64,000 bases of DNA from Cephalotus follicularis (Eukaryota > Streptophyta > Magnoliopsida > Oxalidales > Cephalotaceae): positions 1 to 64,000 of the forward strand of contig BDDD01000171.1 of assembly GCA_001972305.1 (NCBI GenBank), written 5' to 3'. The notes beneath the pieces were generated by a model. It saw only the letters and a program-made list of their open reading frames with translations. It was not told the DNA's origin and did no database searches. Below are positions 21,541 through 32,831 of the stretch, in pieces. The first letter of the stretch is position 1. Every line of letters starts with the position of its first letter. The translations under genes and the position numbers were made by a program.

Positions 21541-22332
21541 GGGCCCTCTCTGCTCGGTCCTCACTAGATATACTCTCCATCAGTCTCGCTTTCTGAGCGA
21601 CCTCCACAAAAGTCCCCAACTTCATAACCCTTATCCTTGATCGAAGGTCCGATCGTAAACCTCTCAAAAACCTTCGTATCTTCTTCCCATCATTATCCAC
21701 AAGATAGGGTGAATGTCTGGCCAACTCCATAAACCTTGCCTGATACTCTGTCACTGTCATCTCCCCTGTCCTAGCTCCAAGAGCTCTGTCTCTCGTCATT
21801 CTTGCTCAATCCGAGGAACATAAGTCTCTAGAAACTCCGTCTGAAATCTAGCCCAAGTACTATCGAGCCTCATGGACTCCCACTTTGCTTTGACTATTTC
21901 CCACCAATGGGTGGCCTCTCCCCATAGACGATACACGGAAAACTTTAATTTCTGATTGTTCGTACAGTCCATCCCTTCAAAGATTTTCTCCAAATCCTGT
22001 AGCCATCTTTCCGAAATGGTGGCATCGAGTTCCCCTCAGAAACTTGGTGGATTTTGCCGCATGAACCTCTCAAGGTTCCTTCCAAACTGATTACCATCCT
22101 CTCCCGAGCAATGGTCAGGAGCTATATGTCATGGCCTAGCTTGCACGTAGTATTGGCGCATCTCCTCCGCATTAGCCATATTAAAGGCCATCTGCTGTTG
22201 AAAATAATATGCGATACGGACCATCGGATCCCTCTCATCTTGGGGAACATTCACCCCTTGCGGAACATTCACTTCCTCAGGGGCATTTGCTCTAGCAGCT
22301 CTAGCTCTAGCACGTGTTCTCCTTCTGTCCAT
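21540..22332 (-). pseudogene. Gypsy-1 gag (broken)
   Basis: The minus-strand start reads MDRRRTRARARAARA, followed by YYFQQQMAFNMANAEEMRQY and then YRLWGEATHWWE and MTVTEYQARFMELARHSPYL. These are the standard gag landmarks of Tekay-like chromoviruses and recur in Gypsy-3, -4 and -5. It lies next to the primer site. Confidence 0.8.
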
Positions 22333-22427
22333 TTGTTCCTATATGGAAAAGATGTCATCAGTAATCATCCCAAGGAACATTAGTCAATTGCCAAGGAAAA
22401 TATCCTAGCTAAGAATATGTGGAATAT

Positions 22428-22439
22428 GCTCTTATACCA
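22428..22439 (-). other. Gypsy-1 primer binding site
   Basis: On the minus strand it reads TGGTATAAGAGC, one base away from the initiator-Met-tRNA site TGGTATCAGAGC, four bases inside the 5' LTR edge. Confidence 0.8.
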
Positions 22440-23583
22440 CTCTTGTCACACCCCGCCTTTCATAACCATCAAATAAGTGGTAGCAATTAACATGATATTC
22501 GGCTTATCCATTTTATGATAAATTTTAAACTTTTTAAACAGTTATTTCAATTGTAGAAGCATTCGATAATAAGCTGAATTAAACCGTAACACGCCTCCCA
22601 TACCACGTGTTACCAATGACACAAATAACCCATTGTCAATTGCCCTCAAACGGAGCGTGAATTAAAACATTCAATACAGTATTTGATCATATGCAGAAAT
22701 CTATCAAATACATTATTCCGATATAACAGTTATCCAGATACATAATTCATTACAACAACCGGAAATCCATCGGTTTACAAAGACATAATACGATAATAGT
22801 TCAACAATCCCAACAAGAGTTACGACTCCACCAGATAACATTACTACAATTGTACTTCTCCACGCGTGTCCACATTGGTCCCACTGCATCAATCTGAAAT
22901 GTAGGGGGTTAGCTTTTGTCCTCACTCGGCTAAGTAGAGAAGTTATAGATGCAGTTTGGGGTCAAAATAATGAGTTTCATGTATGAATGGACAATGATGC
23001 AGTACATAATGTATAACAGTACATATACATATATCTATATATATATTTATCAGTATACCAGCCATGTCCTCAAGGGGACCACTCAAACACAATCAGTACA
23101 ATAACATCCATGTTACTAGCACGATGGCAAGTAACAACAGTCTGGACACAATAAACGATACTAGCACGGCGGCTAAGTACCAATAGTACTCCACAAACGG
23201 CAACAGTAGCAACGATACCCAGCACGGTGGCTAAGTAGCAACAATACCCCGCTAGTGGCAATCACATTCAATAAGCAACTCAAGTAATTTATAGTTTATA
23301 AATGCGTGAAACAATAATTTTGATGTACAAGCCATCTCTTAAGTAGTTCACAATATTTGGAGATTACTTCCCTAGTCATTTGAAAATATATGTATTTTCG
23401 TACAAAATAATGATTTATTTAAAATCATGTATGAACTTCTAAAATCATAACACATTTTAGAAAACAGTCATAATTCGGTTCACAGTTCACAGTTCACTTA
23501 ACAGTACAATATATAATGCTAACATATGCTCATAATGTGTCTAAGATAGCTGGCGTCGCACCCAAGTTTCCCACCTTCTCTAA

Positions 23584-23840
23584 AGGTCGATTATAACCTG
23601 TAACAGTCGGCTGTTTGTTTGAGCAGTTGACAATTTTCCTCCAACAGTCGGCTGTTCTGGGCGATTAGCGTATGTGTCGTCGACTGTTTTTCCTCAACAG
23701 TCGACTGTCTACACGAACAACGTACATATGATTCTTCCTGCTATTTCTGGGCAGGCTAACGCATGCATAGTCGGACGTCTTCCTTTGACAGTCGGCTGTG
23801 TACCTTAAACAGTCGATTGCTTTCCCTAAACAGTCAGCTA
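23584..23840. repeat. GTCGAC-core palindrome array, Gypsy-1 right LTR (downstream set)
   Basis: Ten motifs start at 23584, 23604, 23624, 23645, 23677, 23698, 23768, 23789, 23810 and 23831. The spacings are 20, 20, 21, 32, 21, 70, 21, 21 and 21 bases. The units resemble CAGTCGACTG and CAGTCGGCTG, mostly with A before and T after. Read in element orientation the pattern parallels that of Gypsy-4 at 57975-58190. Confidence 0.85.
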
Positions 23841-24420
23841 TTTTGCAAACCAGTAACATGCAATTGTCCAATTTTCATACAATCCGTTATTTGCAAGTCA
23901 CTCAACCATATTCACACAATAGAATATCATCATCAGTTCACAAAACTCAATCACAATTCATGTATTTCCTCTATTTCATCACAACACCAGTGGATCCAAC
24001 ATAGTAATGCATGCAATCTAATCAATTTTCAATCTAGAACCCAGCATACTTATCATGTTAATAGACCACAGTAACTATGATACCTCATCCAACAATTCAC
24101 AGTCCAATTTAACATGCAATCCATCAATGAGAAACATTATTTTAGAACTCGAATTTACATGTATAATTTCTTTACAATTACCCCTACCTTTGATTTCAAG
24201 TTAGAAATCGGAAGTCCACCTCTTTACGTCTCCTCTCCAGTAACCTTGAGCCTCCCAGTCGCTCCAAGCCCGAATACAGTAGCTCCAACCCGAGCTCCTT
24301 GGTTCACAATAGAGGACCACTCTCACTCTTTCCTCTCACGATTTCTCATTGGGTCTTCCTCTCTAATCTCTTTCTGGTTTTCCTTTTCCACAGGTGCTAG
24401 GCGAGAGAGAGAGATGGGCA

Positions 24421-24434
24421 GAGTGTTTATGTAG
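24421..24434 (-). promoter_or_regulatory. TATA-like box in the Gypsy-1 LTR
   Basis: On the minus strand this reads CTACATAAACACTC. Gypsy-4 (GCATAAAAC near 57372), Gypsy-6 (GCATAAAAG near 63624) and Gypsy-3 (CCATAAACAC near 41866) have similar CATAAA boxes at comparable places. Promoter function is inferred. Confidence 0.5.
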
Positions 24435-24682
24435 GTTAACTCTCCTCTTTCCTCTCACACCCCGTTTGCATGGTCCATATGCCATTTCTCCTTCCATCAC
24501 TTGCATGCACACACACACACACATGTCACTCACACTCTTCCATTTAGTCTCTGCAGGTTCAGGAGCTGTGGTGCATGTCTAACACATTTTATTTTGCATG
24601 TGATGGCGCCTGAAAGATGCTTTAGCCTGTCAGTTGTTGCATGTGATCTCGTCACATGTTTGCACAAAAACAAAGCATAATC

Positions 24683-24830
24683 CAGTCGACTGTTCTTCAC
24701 TAACAGTCGGCTGTCCACTTGGACGTTGTACTGCCAGGTGGCTTGGCAGTCTACCAGTCGGCTGGTTCATTCCTCCAGTCGACTGTTACACTAAACAGTC
24801 TCCTAGTCAACTGTTTCATCAACCAGTCGG
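24683..24830. repeat. GTCGAC-core palindrome array, Gypsy-1 right LTR (upstream set)
   Basis: Cores lie at 24685, 24706, 24757, 24778, 24806 and 24826, with spacings 21, 51, 21, 28 and 20. Read in element orientation (20, 28, 21, 51, 21) this nearly equals the Gypsy-4 upstream array (21, 28, 21, 50, 21), although the two families differ in sequence. Confidence 0.85.
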
Positions 24831-25021
24831 CTGTTTTGAGTGTATTTCTCCGAAATTCAAAATTGTCAACACAATCCATTTTAAACACCTTTTAACATTT
24901 CCTTACTCAAAAATCAACACAATAATTTGAGAATTCAGCATTGAAGTCAGAAAGTCAGCCATTCAACAAGATTATATTTGAAATTAAAATATTACAACAT
25001 GCGAAAATCCCGAGCATTACA

Positions 25022-25097
25022 ACAAGCAAAACACTAACAGGTTGCAGTAATGGAAATTACTAACGAACGCAAAATACACACTAAAATAGAAAATACT
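25022..25097 (-). other. Athila-1 leader strip between two insertions
   Basis: These 76 bases separate Gypsy-1 from the Tat element. The Tat target duplication ATACT (25093-25097 and 36635-36639) shows this strip was once continuous with 36640 onwards, the Athila-1 leader. No coding content. Confidence 0.65.
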
Positions 25098-25240
25098 TGA
25101 TGTGGGAAAAATTGAGTTAAATAAAAAACAACACGTGTCCTCATCCAAGCACTGCCAGGTGTCCAAGCAACTCAATGATTGATGAACTGAAAGCAGTGGA
25201 AGTCTGTTAGTGAAGAAAATAGTAATACAAGGAGAATTCC

Positions 25241-25316
25241 TCCTCGGTATAGGTGCCGAGGACCCGTCTAGTGTTTCCAGTGCAAAGATCACCCTCCTCG
25301 GCGACAGGTCCGAGGA
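25241..25316. repeat. Paired hairpins TCCTCGG-N8-CCGAGGA
   Basis: TCCTCGG at 25241-25247 pairs with CCGAGGA at 25256-25262, and TCCTCGG at 25295-25301 pairs with CCGAGGA at 25310-25316. Both have seven-base arms and an eight-base loop of different sequence. A third, tighter CCGAGGACCTCCTCG follows just upstream of the TATA box. The same arrangement exists in the 3' LTR. Confidence 0.8.
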
Positions 25317-25352
25317 CACCTTCAGAAGCATCACTGCCGAGGACCTCCTCGA

Positions 25353-25360
25353 CTATATAA
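25353..25360 (+). promoter_or_regulatory. Tat LTR TATA box
   Basis: CTATATAA lies about 255 bases into the LTR and recurs at 36006-36013 in the 3' LTR. It is the best core promoter candidate for the genomic transcript. Confidence 0.6.
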
Positions 25361-25983
25361 CAGAAAACCATCCATTTCAAATGCAAGTCCATGGACGTTG
25401 TGGACCTTGAAGGAAAAGCTCTGACTGCCTCATTGACAACAGAACAGTTTGCCTCCTCGACAGATCTGTGACGGAGGACCTCCTTCTCATTTTAGGAATG
25501 AGGCCATGGAGTTAGCCTAACTACCAGGGACCCGTATCTTCTAAATATAGAAGACAAGATAAGGATAACTACCAGCAAGGAAAGAAGAGATAATTTAGGT
25601 GAAGATAAAGGAAAGAAGAGATAATTCAGGTGGAGATAAGGGAAATCCCAAGATCCTCGAAATTTCCTTAGGGGATAGCCATCACCTCCGATTTTCACAC
25701 TCAATAAGTTACAAACTAATCCTATAAATACCAGAATTCCACACAAATCAAAGGTCAGCCATTTTTACATTGCAAAGAACCTTATTTCCTCTGCACTTTA
25801 TCTAACTTGAGCGTCGGAGTGTCCCCGGGAGAACAACCTCCTGGACTTTCCACCATTTTGTTACCTTGTGCAGGGGTCAGAGATCAAAGTCTTCCTCCAG
25901 GCATCCTTGGCTAGCGTTTCTCTTAACAAATTAAAGTCATCCACGTAGGATACTGTTGAGAGAAGGATTTCTGCATCAACAGT

Positions 25984-26000
25984 TGGCACCGTCTGTGGGA
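25984..26000 (+). other. Tat primer binding site
   Basis: TGGCACCGTCTGTGGGA begins two bases after the 5' LTR. TGGCRCCGTCTGTGGGA sites are typical of Tat-type elements; I do not assign the tRNA. Confidence 0.75.
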
Positions 26001-26026
26001 AGCGCAGCAAAAAGTCATTAACAACC

Positions 26027-27405
26027 ATGCCTCCGAGGAAGAACAACCTGGTTGGAGCCACTGGTAGCCAACAACAGGAGGTCACAACTCCTCCCCCAGA
26101 AGTCCCCCAAGTGGCGGCCCAAAACAAGCTCCTATCACAGGGGAGCAGCTCAACCAATTCCTCGAGGGTTTGGAACGTGTCACTGATTTATTGGTCACAA
26201 CTTTAGCCAACCAACAGCAAGTCGGGCCTGCTCAGCAAGTGGTCCGAGGAGTTTCTGGTCCCCAAAGACCAGAGGAGGGGATACGGCACCCACGAGGTGC
26301 CAGGCGAAACCCGTCGAGGGGAGATGAACTTCCTCTTAGGCGGTCAGGGGAAACAATCCCCTGGGAAGGAGGCCTGAGATCAATGCGTCTCAGAGAGCTG
26401 AGTCCTCGACCGCTAGGGATCACCCCAATGATCCCAGGAGGGTGCATCCTCAGCACCAGGCCATGGACGTGGATCCTCGGCAGGAGGCCAGGGGAGCAGA
26501 GGAGGCACAAATGCGCTCCAACGCTCCGCGCAGAGCTGGCATGGCCCGAGGAAGTAGGGTCAATCCCCCAGCCTCAGTGGCTGGAAGGTCACATGTTTCT
26601 AGCAGAGTTAGGAACATAGAAGAGGTGGAGCAAGAAGTGGATAGAAGGCTCGCAGACTTGGAAAGGAGGTTCCGATGAGTGGAACAGCACAGGGGGCACC
26701 TATCCGAGGTGCGAAATATCAACGTCCACCCCTTCACGGCCGAGATCATGGCAGAGCAAGTCCCTAGCGGGTTCCGAAACCCAAGTCTTGATAAGTACGA
26801 TGGGTCCACAGACCCTATCCAACATGTGCGCACCTACATTCAGGCTATGTGGATGCATCAAGCCTCGGACGCCATGCTTTGTCGAGGATTCCCAATGACC
26901 TTGATTGGAGCTGCCCAGTCATGGTATTTCACCTTGGCGAGGAATTCAGTGAAGAGCTTCGATCAGTTTACGGAACTGTTCGTGACCAAGTTCCTCAACA
27001 GCACCACGCAGAGGAGAAACTCTACCCACCTCATCAACGTGGTGCAGGGTAAAGATGAGTCATTGAGAGATTACCTCACCAGGTTCAACAAGGAATCACT
27101 CACAGTGAAAGACCTGGAGCCGTCCTTTGCTCTGGCAGCCTTAAACAATGGGCTGAGGAGCAACTCGTCGTTCACCTTCTCTCTACTGAAAAAACCGGCC
27201 AAGGACATGGCAGACCTGCTGAAAAGGGCGGAGAGGTATGTCAACGCCGAGGAAGAGATGGTAGCCAGGAAACAAAAGACACCCTGGTCTGGCCATCAGG
27301 AGGAGAGAAGGGAGCATTCACGAAATGCTCCCGAGAGGAGAGAGAAGAGGAAGAAGAGGTCAGACTTGTCCAAGGAAGACCTCAGACATAAGCTCTCTAG
27401 ACCAT
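26027..27405 (+). pseudogene. Tat gag (broken)
   Basis: The first ATG after the primer site gives MPPRKNNLVGATGSQQ. The capsid landmark is at about 26780-27240, with YDGSTDPIQHVRTYIQAMWM, AQSWYFTLARNSVKSFDQF and LRDYLTRFNKESL (Retrotrans_gag domain). A basic tail rich in Arg and Lys follows. In the family gag builds the particle and binds RNA. Confidence 0.8.
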
Positions 27406-27750
27406 AGGGCACATCCAGGGGTGGGGCACCCATACCATCATACAACACTTTTGCCACCCTCCTGGACACACGTATCAGGATACTTGCTATGGAGCAAGAT
27501 AAAGTCCCTTTCCAATGGCCTGAGAAGCTGAGGACCCCGGCAGAGAACAGGAATGTGGAGAAGTGCTGCCGGTACCATCGTGACCATGGCCATGATACAG
27601 AGGAGTGCAGGCAACTGAAAAATTAGATTGAGGACCTGATTAGGAAGGGACACCTTCGCAAGTATGTGGACAGAGATGCCCCTCAAGGAATGAGGGAACG
27701 GAGAAGAGAAGAGGCTCCTCGGCAGCAAGAGGAGCAACAAACCCAGAGGT

Positions 27751-28278
27751 GTGATCCACACCATCTTTGGGGGGGTCGCGTCTGGGGGCGACCACTCAAA
27801 TGCAAGAAAGGCCTATGGGAGACAGTCCCTTGCTGTGCAACAAGTCCCTCACAGCAAAAGGCTCAGAACCGGTGGAGACGAGGAGGTGATAACATTCTCG
27901 GAGGCGGACTATGAGGGAGTACGTCTTCCTCACGATGATCCAGTGGTGGTAACTCTTCTAGTGGAACTCTTTACCATGAAGAGGATCCTCATAGACAGTG
28001 GCAGCTCGGCCGATATCCTGTACAAACACGTATTTGATCAGCTGAGGATACCGGCCGACCAACTAAAGCCCGTCAAAACCCCACTGGTTGGTTTCACAGG
28101 TGAGACGATCCATCCTCTGGGATCTATCAACCTGTCCGTGGTCGCAGGCACGGCCCCACGTCAGACTCAGGTAGAGATGACGTTCCTAGTGGTGGATAAC
28201 CCAAGCCCATACAATGCTATAGTGGGGCGACCAGGTCTGAACTTGTTGGAGGCCATAGTGTCTATGAGACACTTATAA
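27751..28278 (+). pseudogene. Tat aspartic protease region
   Basis: The frame contains MKRILIDSGSSADILYKHVF, the DSGSS active-site loop of plant Ty3/Gypsy proteases, and NAIVGRPGLNLLEAIVS near the end, the usual second landmark. It follows gag and precedes RT, as expected for Ty3/Gypsy. The enzyme cuts the polyprotein in the particle. Confidence 0.8.
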
Positions 28279-29660
28279 ATGAAGTTTCCCACAAGGTTTG
28301 GCGTGGGGGAGGTCAGAGGAGACCAAGAGGTGGCAAGGCGATGCTATAAAACTGCCATCTCAGACAAGGGGAAGAGCAAGATCCTCCACATAGCAAACGT
28401 GGAGCTCAGAGGTGACGTAGAACCAGAGCGTCCACAACCTGTTGAGGATGTCCTCCAAGTGCCCATGGAAGAGGGCAACACTGAAAGAGTACTCCAAGTT
28501 GGCTCACAACTCAGAGAGGCGGAGAAGGGGGAATTAATAACATTCCTCCGAGATAATAAAGATGTTTTTGCATGGTCGACAGAGGAGGTCCCGGGCATCA
28601 TCCCAGATGTAATGGTCCACAAATTAAGCGTGGACCCAGCTAGACCTCTGACCAGACAAAAGAAGAGGAACTTTGCTCCTGAGAGGCAGCAGGCAATAGC
28701 CGAGGAGGTGAGCAAGCTGTTACAGGCAAGTTTTATAAGAGAAGTGCACTACTCGGACTGGCTAGCAAATCCGGTGCTGGTCAAAAAAGCCAATGGCAAA
28801 TGGAGGATGTGCATAGACTTCACAGATCTCAACAAAGCCTGCCCAAAGGATCACTTCCCTCTGCCAAAGATAGACCAGTTGGTAGACGCAACCTCGGGCT
28901 ATAGAATACTAAGCTTCCTGGACGCTTACTCGGGATACAATCAAATCCCCATGTACAAGCCTGATGAGGACAAGACAGCGTTTATAACAGACCGGGGAAT
29001 GTACTGCTACAAGGTTATGCCCTTTGGCTTGAAGAATGCAGGGGCCACCTACCAGCGTCTAGTGAACAAAATTTTTGAGCCTCAGATTGGGAAGAACATG
29101 GAGGTGTACATAGACGATATGCTCGTCAAAACCCCAGCCAGGAGCCCCCATGTAAAAGACTTGGAGGAGACATTTGAAGTGCTGAGGAAGTATAATATGA
29201 AACTCAATCCGTCCAAGTGCATGTTTGGGGTCACCTCCGGAAAGTTCCTCGGATTCATGGTCTCTAGTAGGGGTATAGAGGCCAACCCAGAGAAGATCTC
29301 GGCCATTCAAAGCATGAGGCCACCTCAAACCATCAGGGATGTCCAGAGATTAAATGGGAAGATTGCAGCCCTGAGTAGGTTTGTGTCCAAGTCAGCAGAG
29401 AAGTGCCTTCGCTTCTTCAAAATACTTAGAGATCCCAAGGGATTCTCTTGGTCAGACAATTGTCAAGCAGCCTTTGACAAGCTGAAGGAATACTTGGCTT
29501 CTCCTCCTCTGATCTCAAAACCTAGGGATGGAGAAGACCTCTATTTGTACCTTGCGGCCACCTCGGGCGCAGTGAGTGCAATGTTAGTCAGAGAAGAGGA
29601 GAAAGTTCAAAGGCTGGTGTACTATGTGAGTAAGGCCCTGAATGATGCTGAGGGAAGGTA
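28279..29660 (+). pseudogene. Tat reverse transcriptase and start of first RNase H
   Basis: This is a long clean stretch. RT spans about 28720-29130, with KWRMCIDFTDLNKACPKDHF, ILSFLDAYSGYNQIPM, MPFGLKNAGATYQRLVNK and the catalytic VYIDDML. A connection domain follows (GRKFLGFMV-type block, then RDVQRLNGKIAALSRF). The first RNase H begins near 29520 (LYLYLAATSGAVSAMLVREE). Confidence 0.88.
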
Positions 29661-30330
29661 CCCATAAGTGGAGAAGTATGCCTATGCTTTGATCATCTCG
29701 GCCAGAAAATTGAGGCCATATTTTCAAGCCCATACAATCAAGGTTCTGACTGACAAACCACTCAAACAGGTTCTTGCTAAGCCCGACACCTCGGGCAGGC
29801 TAGTTAAGTGGTCAGTCGAGCTAGGCGAATATGATGTGAAGTTCGAAGCCAGACCAGCAATCAAATCACAGGTACTGCCTGACTTCGTTGGAGATAATAC
29901 ACCTACGGAGTGTATGGAGGAGAACCCTTCCGAGACCGAGAAGGGGATGTGGAAGTTGTCAGTGGATGGATCCTCATGCCTCACTGGCAGTGGGGCAGGG
30001 TTAGTACTGACGAGTCCAGATGGTTAGACATTGGAATATGCTCTGAGGTTTAAGTTCAAAGCTACAAATAATGAAGCTGAGTGGGAAGCTCTGATAGTCG
30101 GACTGACGATCGCAAGGCACTTGGAGGTGCAGAGGATTGAAGCCTCCAGTGATTCTCAGCTAGTGGTAGGTTTGGAAAATGGGGAGTACGAGGCCAGAGA
30201 AGACCTCATGATAAGGTACTTAACCCATTTTCAGGGCATGAAGTCAGCATTCGAAGTGTTGAGGATTGTGAAAGTACCCAGAGCAGAGAACGTCCGAGCA
30301 GACCAGCTGTCAAAACTAGCAACGGCAGAG
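29661..30330 (+). pseudogene. Tat RNase H pair (end of first, whole second)
   Basis: The first RNase H continues to about 29890 (LRPYFQAHTIKVLTDKPLKQ). A second, different RNase H lies at about 29950-30330, with LSVDGSSCLTGSGAGLVL, TNNEAEWEALIVGL and ASSDSQLVVG, the usual RNase H order of D, E and D landmarks. The additional archaeal-type RNase H is a known hallmark of the Tat lineage. A few breaks are present. Confidence 0.8.
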
Positions 30331-30479
30331 GAGCTGGAGAAAAATCAAACTGTGCTAGTTGACTACCTCGATCGTCCGACCATCTCTGAAGCAGAGGTAA
30401 TGGACATAGATGTTCCACAGGAGCCAAATTGGATGACCCCCTTTATTAATTGGCTAAGGGACGGGATCCTGCTCGAGGA

Positions 30480-31665
30480 CCCCATAGAGGCGAGGAAGCT
30501 GGTTTACAGAGCAAACAGATTCCAATTCCGAGATGGGATCCTATATAAAAGGTCTTTCTCATTTCCTTGGTTGAGGTGCTTGAACCCCTCAGAGGCTGAC
30601 TACGCCCTAAGGGAGGTCCATGAAGGAATCTGTGGCAACCACACTGGGGGCAGGTCTCTGTCTCACAAGCTATTAAGGCAAGGTTACTACTGGCCGACCA
30701 TGCATCAAGATGCTATAAACTTAGTGAGGAAGTGTGACAAGTGTCAGAGGAACGCCAATATAAGTAGAAGGCCTTCTCAACCGCTGACGTCAATTATGGC
30801 TCCTTGGCCCTTCGCACAGTGGGGAATGGACTTCGTCGGACCATTACCTATGGCAACAGGCCAGAGGAAGTTTCTCATTGTAGCGTTTGATTACTTCACT
30901 AAGTGGGTGGAGGCAGAACCTTTGGCCACAATTACAGAGAAGAACACAGAGAGCTTTGTGTGGAAGTCAATCATCTGCAGATTTGGAGTCCCGAGGACAA
31001 TTATCATCGATAATGGCAAGCAGTTTGATTGCCAAGCCTTCCGGAACTTTTGCAGAGAATGGAGGATAGAGCATAGGCTTGCCTCAGTAGCCTACCCTCA
31101 AAGTAATGGCCAAGTCGAGGTGATCAACAGAGAAATCATCTCGGGCTTGAAAAAGCGCTTGGAAGACAGCAAAGGAAGGTGGACCGAGGAGTTGCCAAGT
31201 GTATTATGGGCATATAGAACCACTCCTCGGACTACAACCGGAGAATCCCCATACAGTTTATGCTTCGGAGTAGAGGCTATGATACCAGTGGAGGTTGGAA
31301 TACAGTCACCAAGAGTTGTGCACTTTACTGAGGACAACAACGAAGAAGGGCTGAGGAGCCTCCTTGACCTAGTGGAAGAACTCAGAGATAAGGCTGCAAT
31401 CAGAGTTGCAGCCTACCAGCAGAGGGTAAGCCGTTATTACAATAAAAGAGTAAGCCCAAGGCCACTAAGGCAAGGAGACTTAGTCCTACGTAACTCAGCC
31501 GTTGCAGATCCTACTGGTACCAGAGGAAAACTAGCCCCTGCCTGGGAAGGGCCATACAGGATCAAAAGGGTCCTCCGCCCAGGAACATTCAAACTTGAAA
31601 CTTTGGGGGGTAGGGAGATTGCCAGAGCTTGGAATGCCGAGCATCTGAGGAAGTATTATCAATAA
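30480..31665 (+). pseudogene. Tat integrase
   Basis: The zinc-binding part contains HEGICGNHTGG and CDKCQ (HHCC type). The core has WGMDFVGPLP, then RTIIIDNGKQFD and PQSNGQVEVINREI, which supply the D, D, E positions. The C-terminal part ends EIARAWNAEHLRKYYQ, the GPY/F-like end block of this lineage with no chromodomain. In the family this enzyme joins the DNA copy to the genome. Confidence 0.88.
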
Positions 31666-32831
31666 TTGTAAGATATTTTCAATGAAGTTTGAATTTTTTC
31701 AAGATTTGTTCAACGATTTGTGTTCAACATTATAGTTCCAAGTTTGCAAGGGACCGGAGGTCCAATGTTCATGTCCTCAAACCTCTGAACAGCCACCGAT
31801 CAGCTCCCTCAGTCTTAAGCTAAGCATCTCGGACCATGCCCCGAGGGGGCACTTAGGGATCTAAAGCTTCCTAAGCCTTACGGAGGCTAATTCCCAAAAA
31901 GAAAACCAACACAAGCCGAGGTCTCAGATAGACCAGAGAAACAGGCATTCAAGAGAGCATCCAAGGATGCACCTACTAAAGCCTCCTTCCGAGGAGCATC
32001 CAAAGACTCCTTCCGAGGAGCACCTATATTCATCAGCAAAGACTCCTTCCGAGGAGCACGCCTAAAAGACTTCCAAGGAAGCACTAAGACTCCTAAGGGA
32101 GCAAACACTGGTCGACAACAACATGGGAACTTGTCCAACCAGACTTAAAGTCGTGACTTGAAAGGCGAATCCATGGGAACTCGCAACGATCAAGCTCGTT
32201 GGACTGAGCACTTTAATACAAGTGTCCCTAAGTGGACTGAAAGCTCAGCCGACTTGTCCTAAAACCTAATAGGTCAGACGATACTCTCCTCGGCAAACCC
32301 ATAAGAACTTGTCAGAGCAGACCAAGAACTCAACTTACGAGTATAATGAAATTGTTTGAAGACTGAGTTATAGTTGTTTAAGTACTCTTAAAGTGAAGGG
32401 TCCTACGAGGACTGTGAAGCTTAAACGTTCTCAACCTTGAAGAATTGATGGTTTGGGTTAAGTTAAAATTGCTAAGGAAATTATTAGTGCACGTATACTC
32501 ACCAAGTCTGAGCACGCAATGCAAGGGACCAGCAGAAGGAAAAGTCCAAAGATGCAAGAGGTTTTTTATTAATATTTGTGTTAAATTACTTTTAAGTCCT
32601 TTTGGAGTAGTGTCTGCTTCTATGGGAAGTCAGAGGTCATCATGAAGACAAAATTCCTAAGGGAATTGTTAATAAGTACATGCATGCAGAGATCAACCAC
32701 AACACACGCAAAAAGTAAAGGCAAAGCAGAGGATGCAAAAAGTTGTCTTCATTCATATATTGAAAATTACAAGTACAGGAAGAGAAAAGATCATTACAAT
32801 ACAAAAAGAAGAAAAAGCTAGCCTACGAAGA
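31666..32831 (+). other. Tat spacer between integrase and antisense frames
   Basis: No gene on either strand. It holds CTCGG/CCGAG pairs near 31828-31848 and a short repeat CTCCTTCCGAGGAGCA at about 31983, 32007 and 32043. It would also be the 3' end of an antisense transcript. Confidence 0.6.
31980..32100. repeat. Short tandem repeat around CTCCTTCCGAGGAGCA
   Basis: Three good copies and one weaker copy (ACTTCCAAGGAAGCAC) occur within about 120 bases. The unit contains the inverted pair CTCCT/AGGAG, so each copy could fold. Confidence 0.7.

Larger units (their letters stand above)
11377..25021 (-). mobile_element. Gypsy-1: Tekay/Del-like chromovirus, broken
   Basis: This is a minus-strand element with both LTRs (about 2.6 kb each), primer site, gag, pol and polypurine tract in the expected order. 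A Copia element has inserted into its left (3') LTR. The integrase C-terminus ends in a chromodomain-like block, the mark of chromoviruses. Over the first 160 bases the two LTRs differ at about 8 positions, suggesting about 95 percent identity and an age near 2 million years at 1.3e-8 per site per year. The coding part carries roughly ten breaks. The five bases at the two outer edges do not match, so no target duplication is evident. Confidence 0.85.
22444..25021 (-). repeat. Gypsy-1 5' LTR
   Basis: This 2578-base LTR runs from TGTCACACCCCGCC to GAGCATTACA on the plus strand. It is not interrupted and gives the reference layout: downstream array (23584-23840), TATA-like box (24421-24434), CA microsatellite (about 24508) and upstream array (24683-24830). 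Confidence 0.9.
25098..25981 (+). repeat. Tat 5' LTR
   Basis: Runs from TGATGTGGGAAAAATTG to TTTCTGCATCAACA. It contains paired TCCTCGG/CCGAGGA inverted repeats, a TATA box at 25353-25360 and a leader rich in GGAAAGAAGAGATAA repeats around 25590-25625. It matches 35751-36634. Confidence 0.95.

Noticed and set aside
23584-23840. A CRISPR array, because of short repeats at regular spacing.
   Set aside because: The repeats are about ten bases, the gaps about eleven, there are no cas genes, and the sequence is plant LTR.
11372-25026. A target duplication for Gypsy-1.
   Set aside because: The outer five bases are ACGCA and ACAAG, which do not match well enough to claim one.
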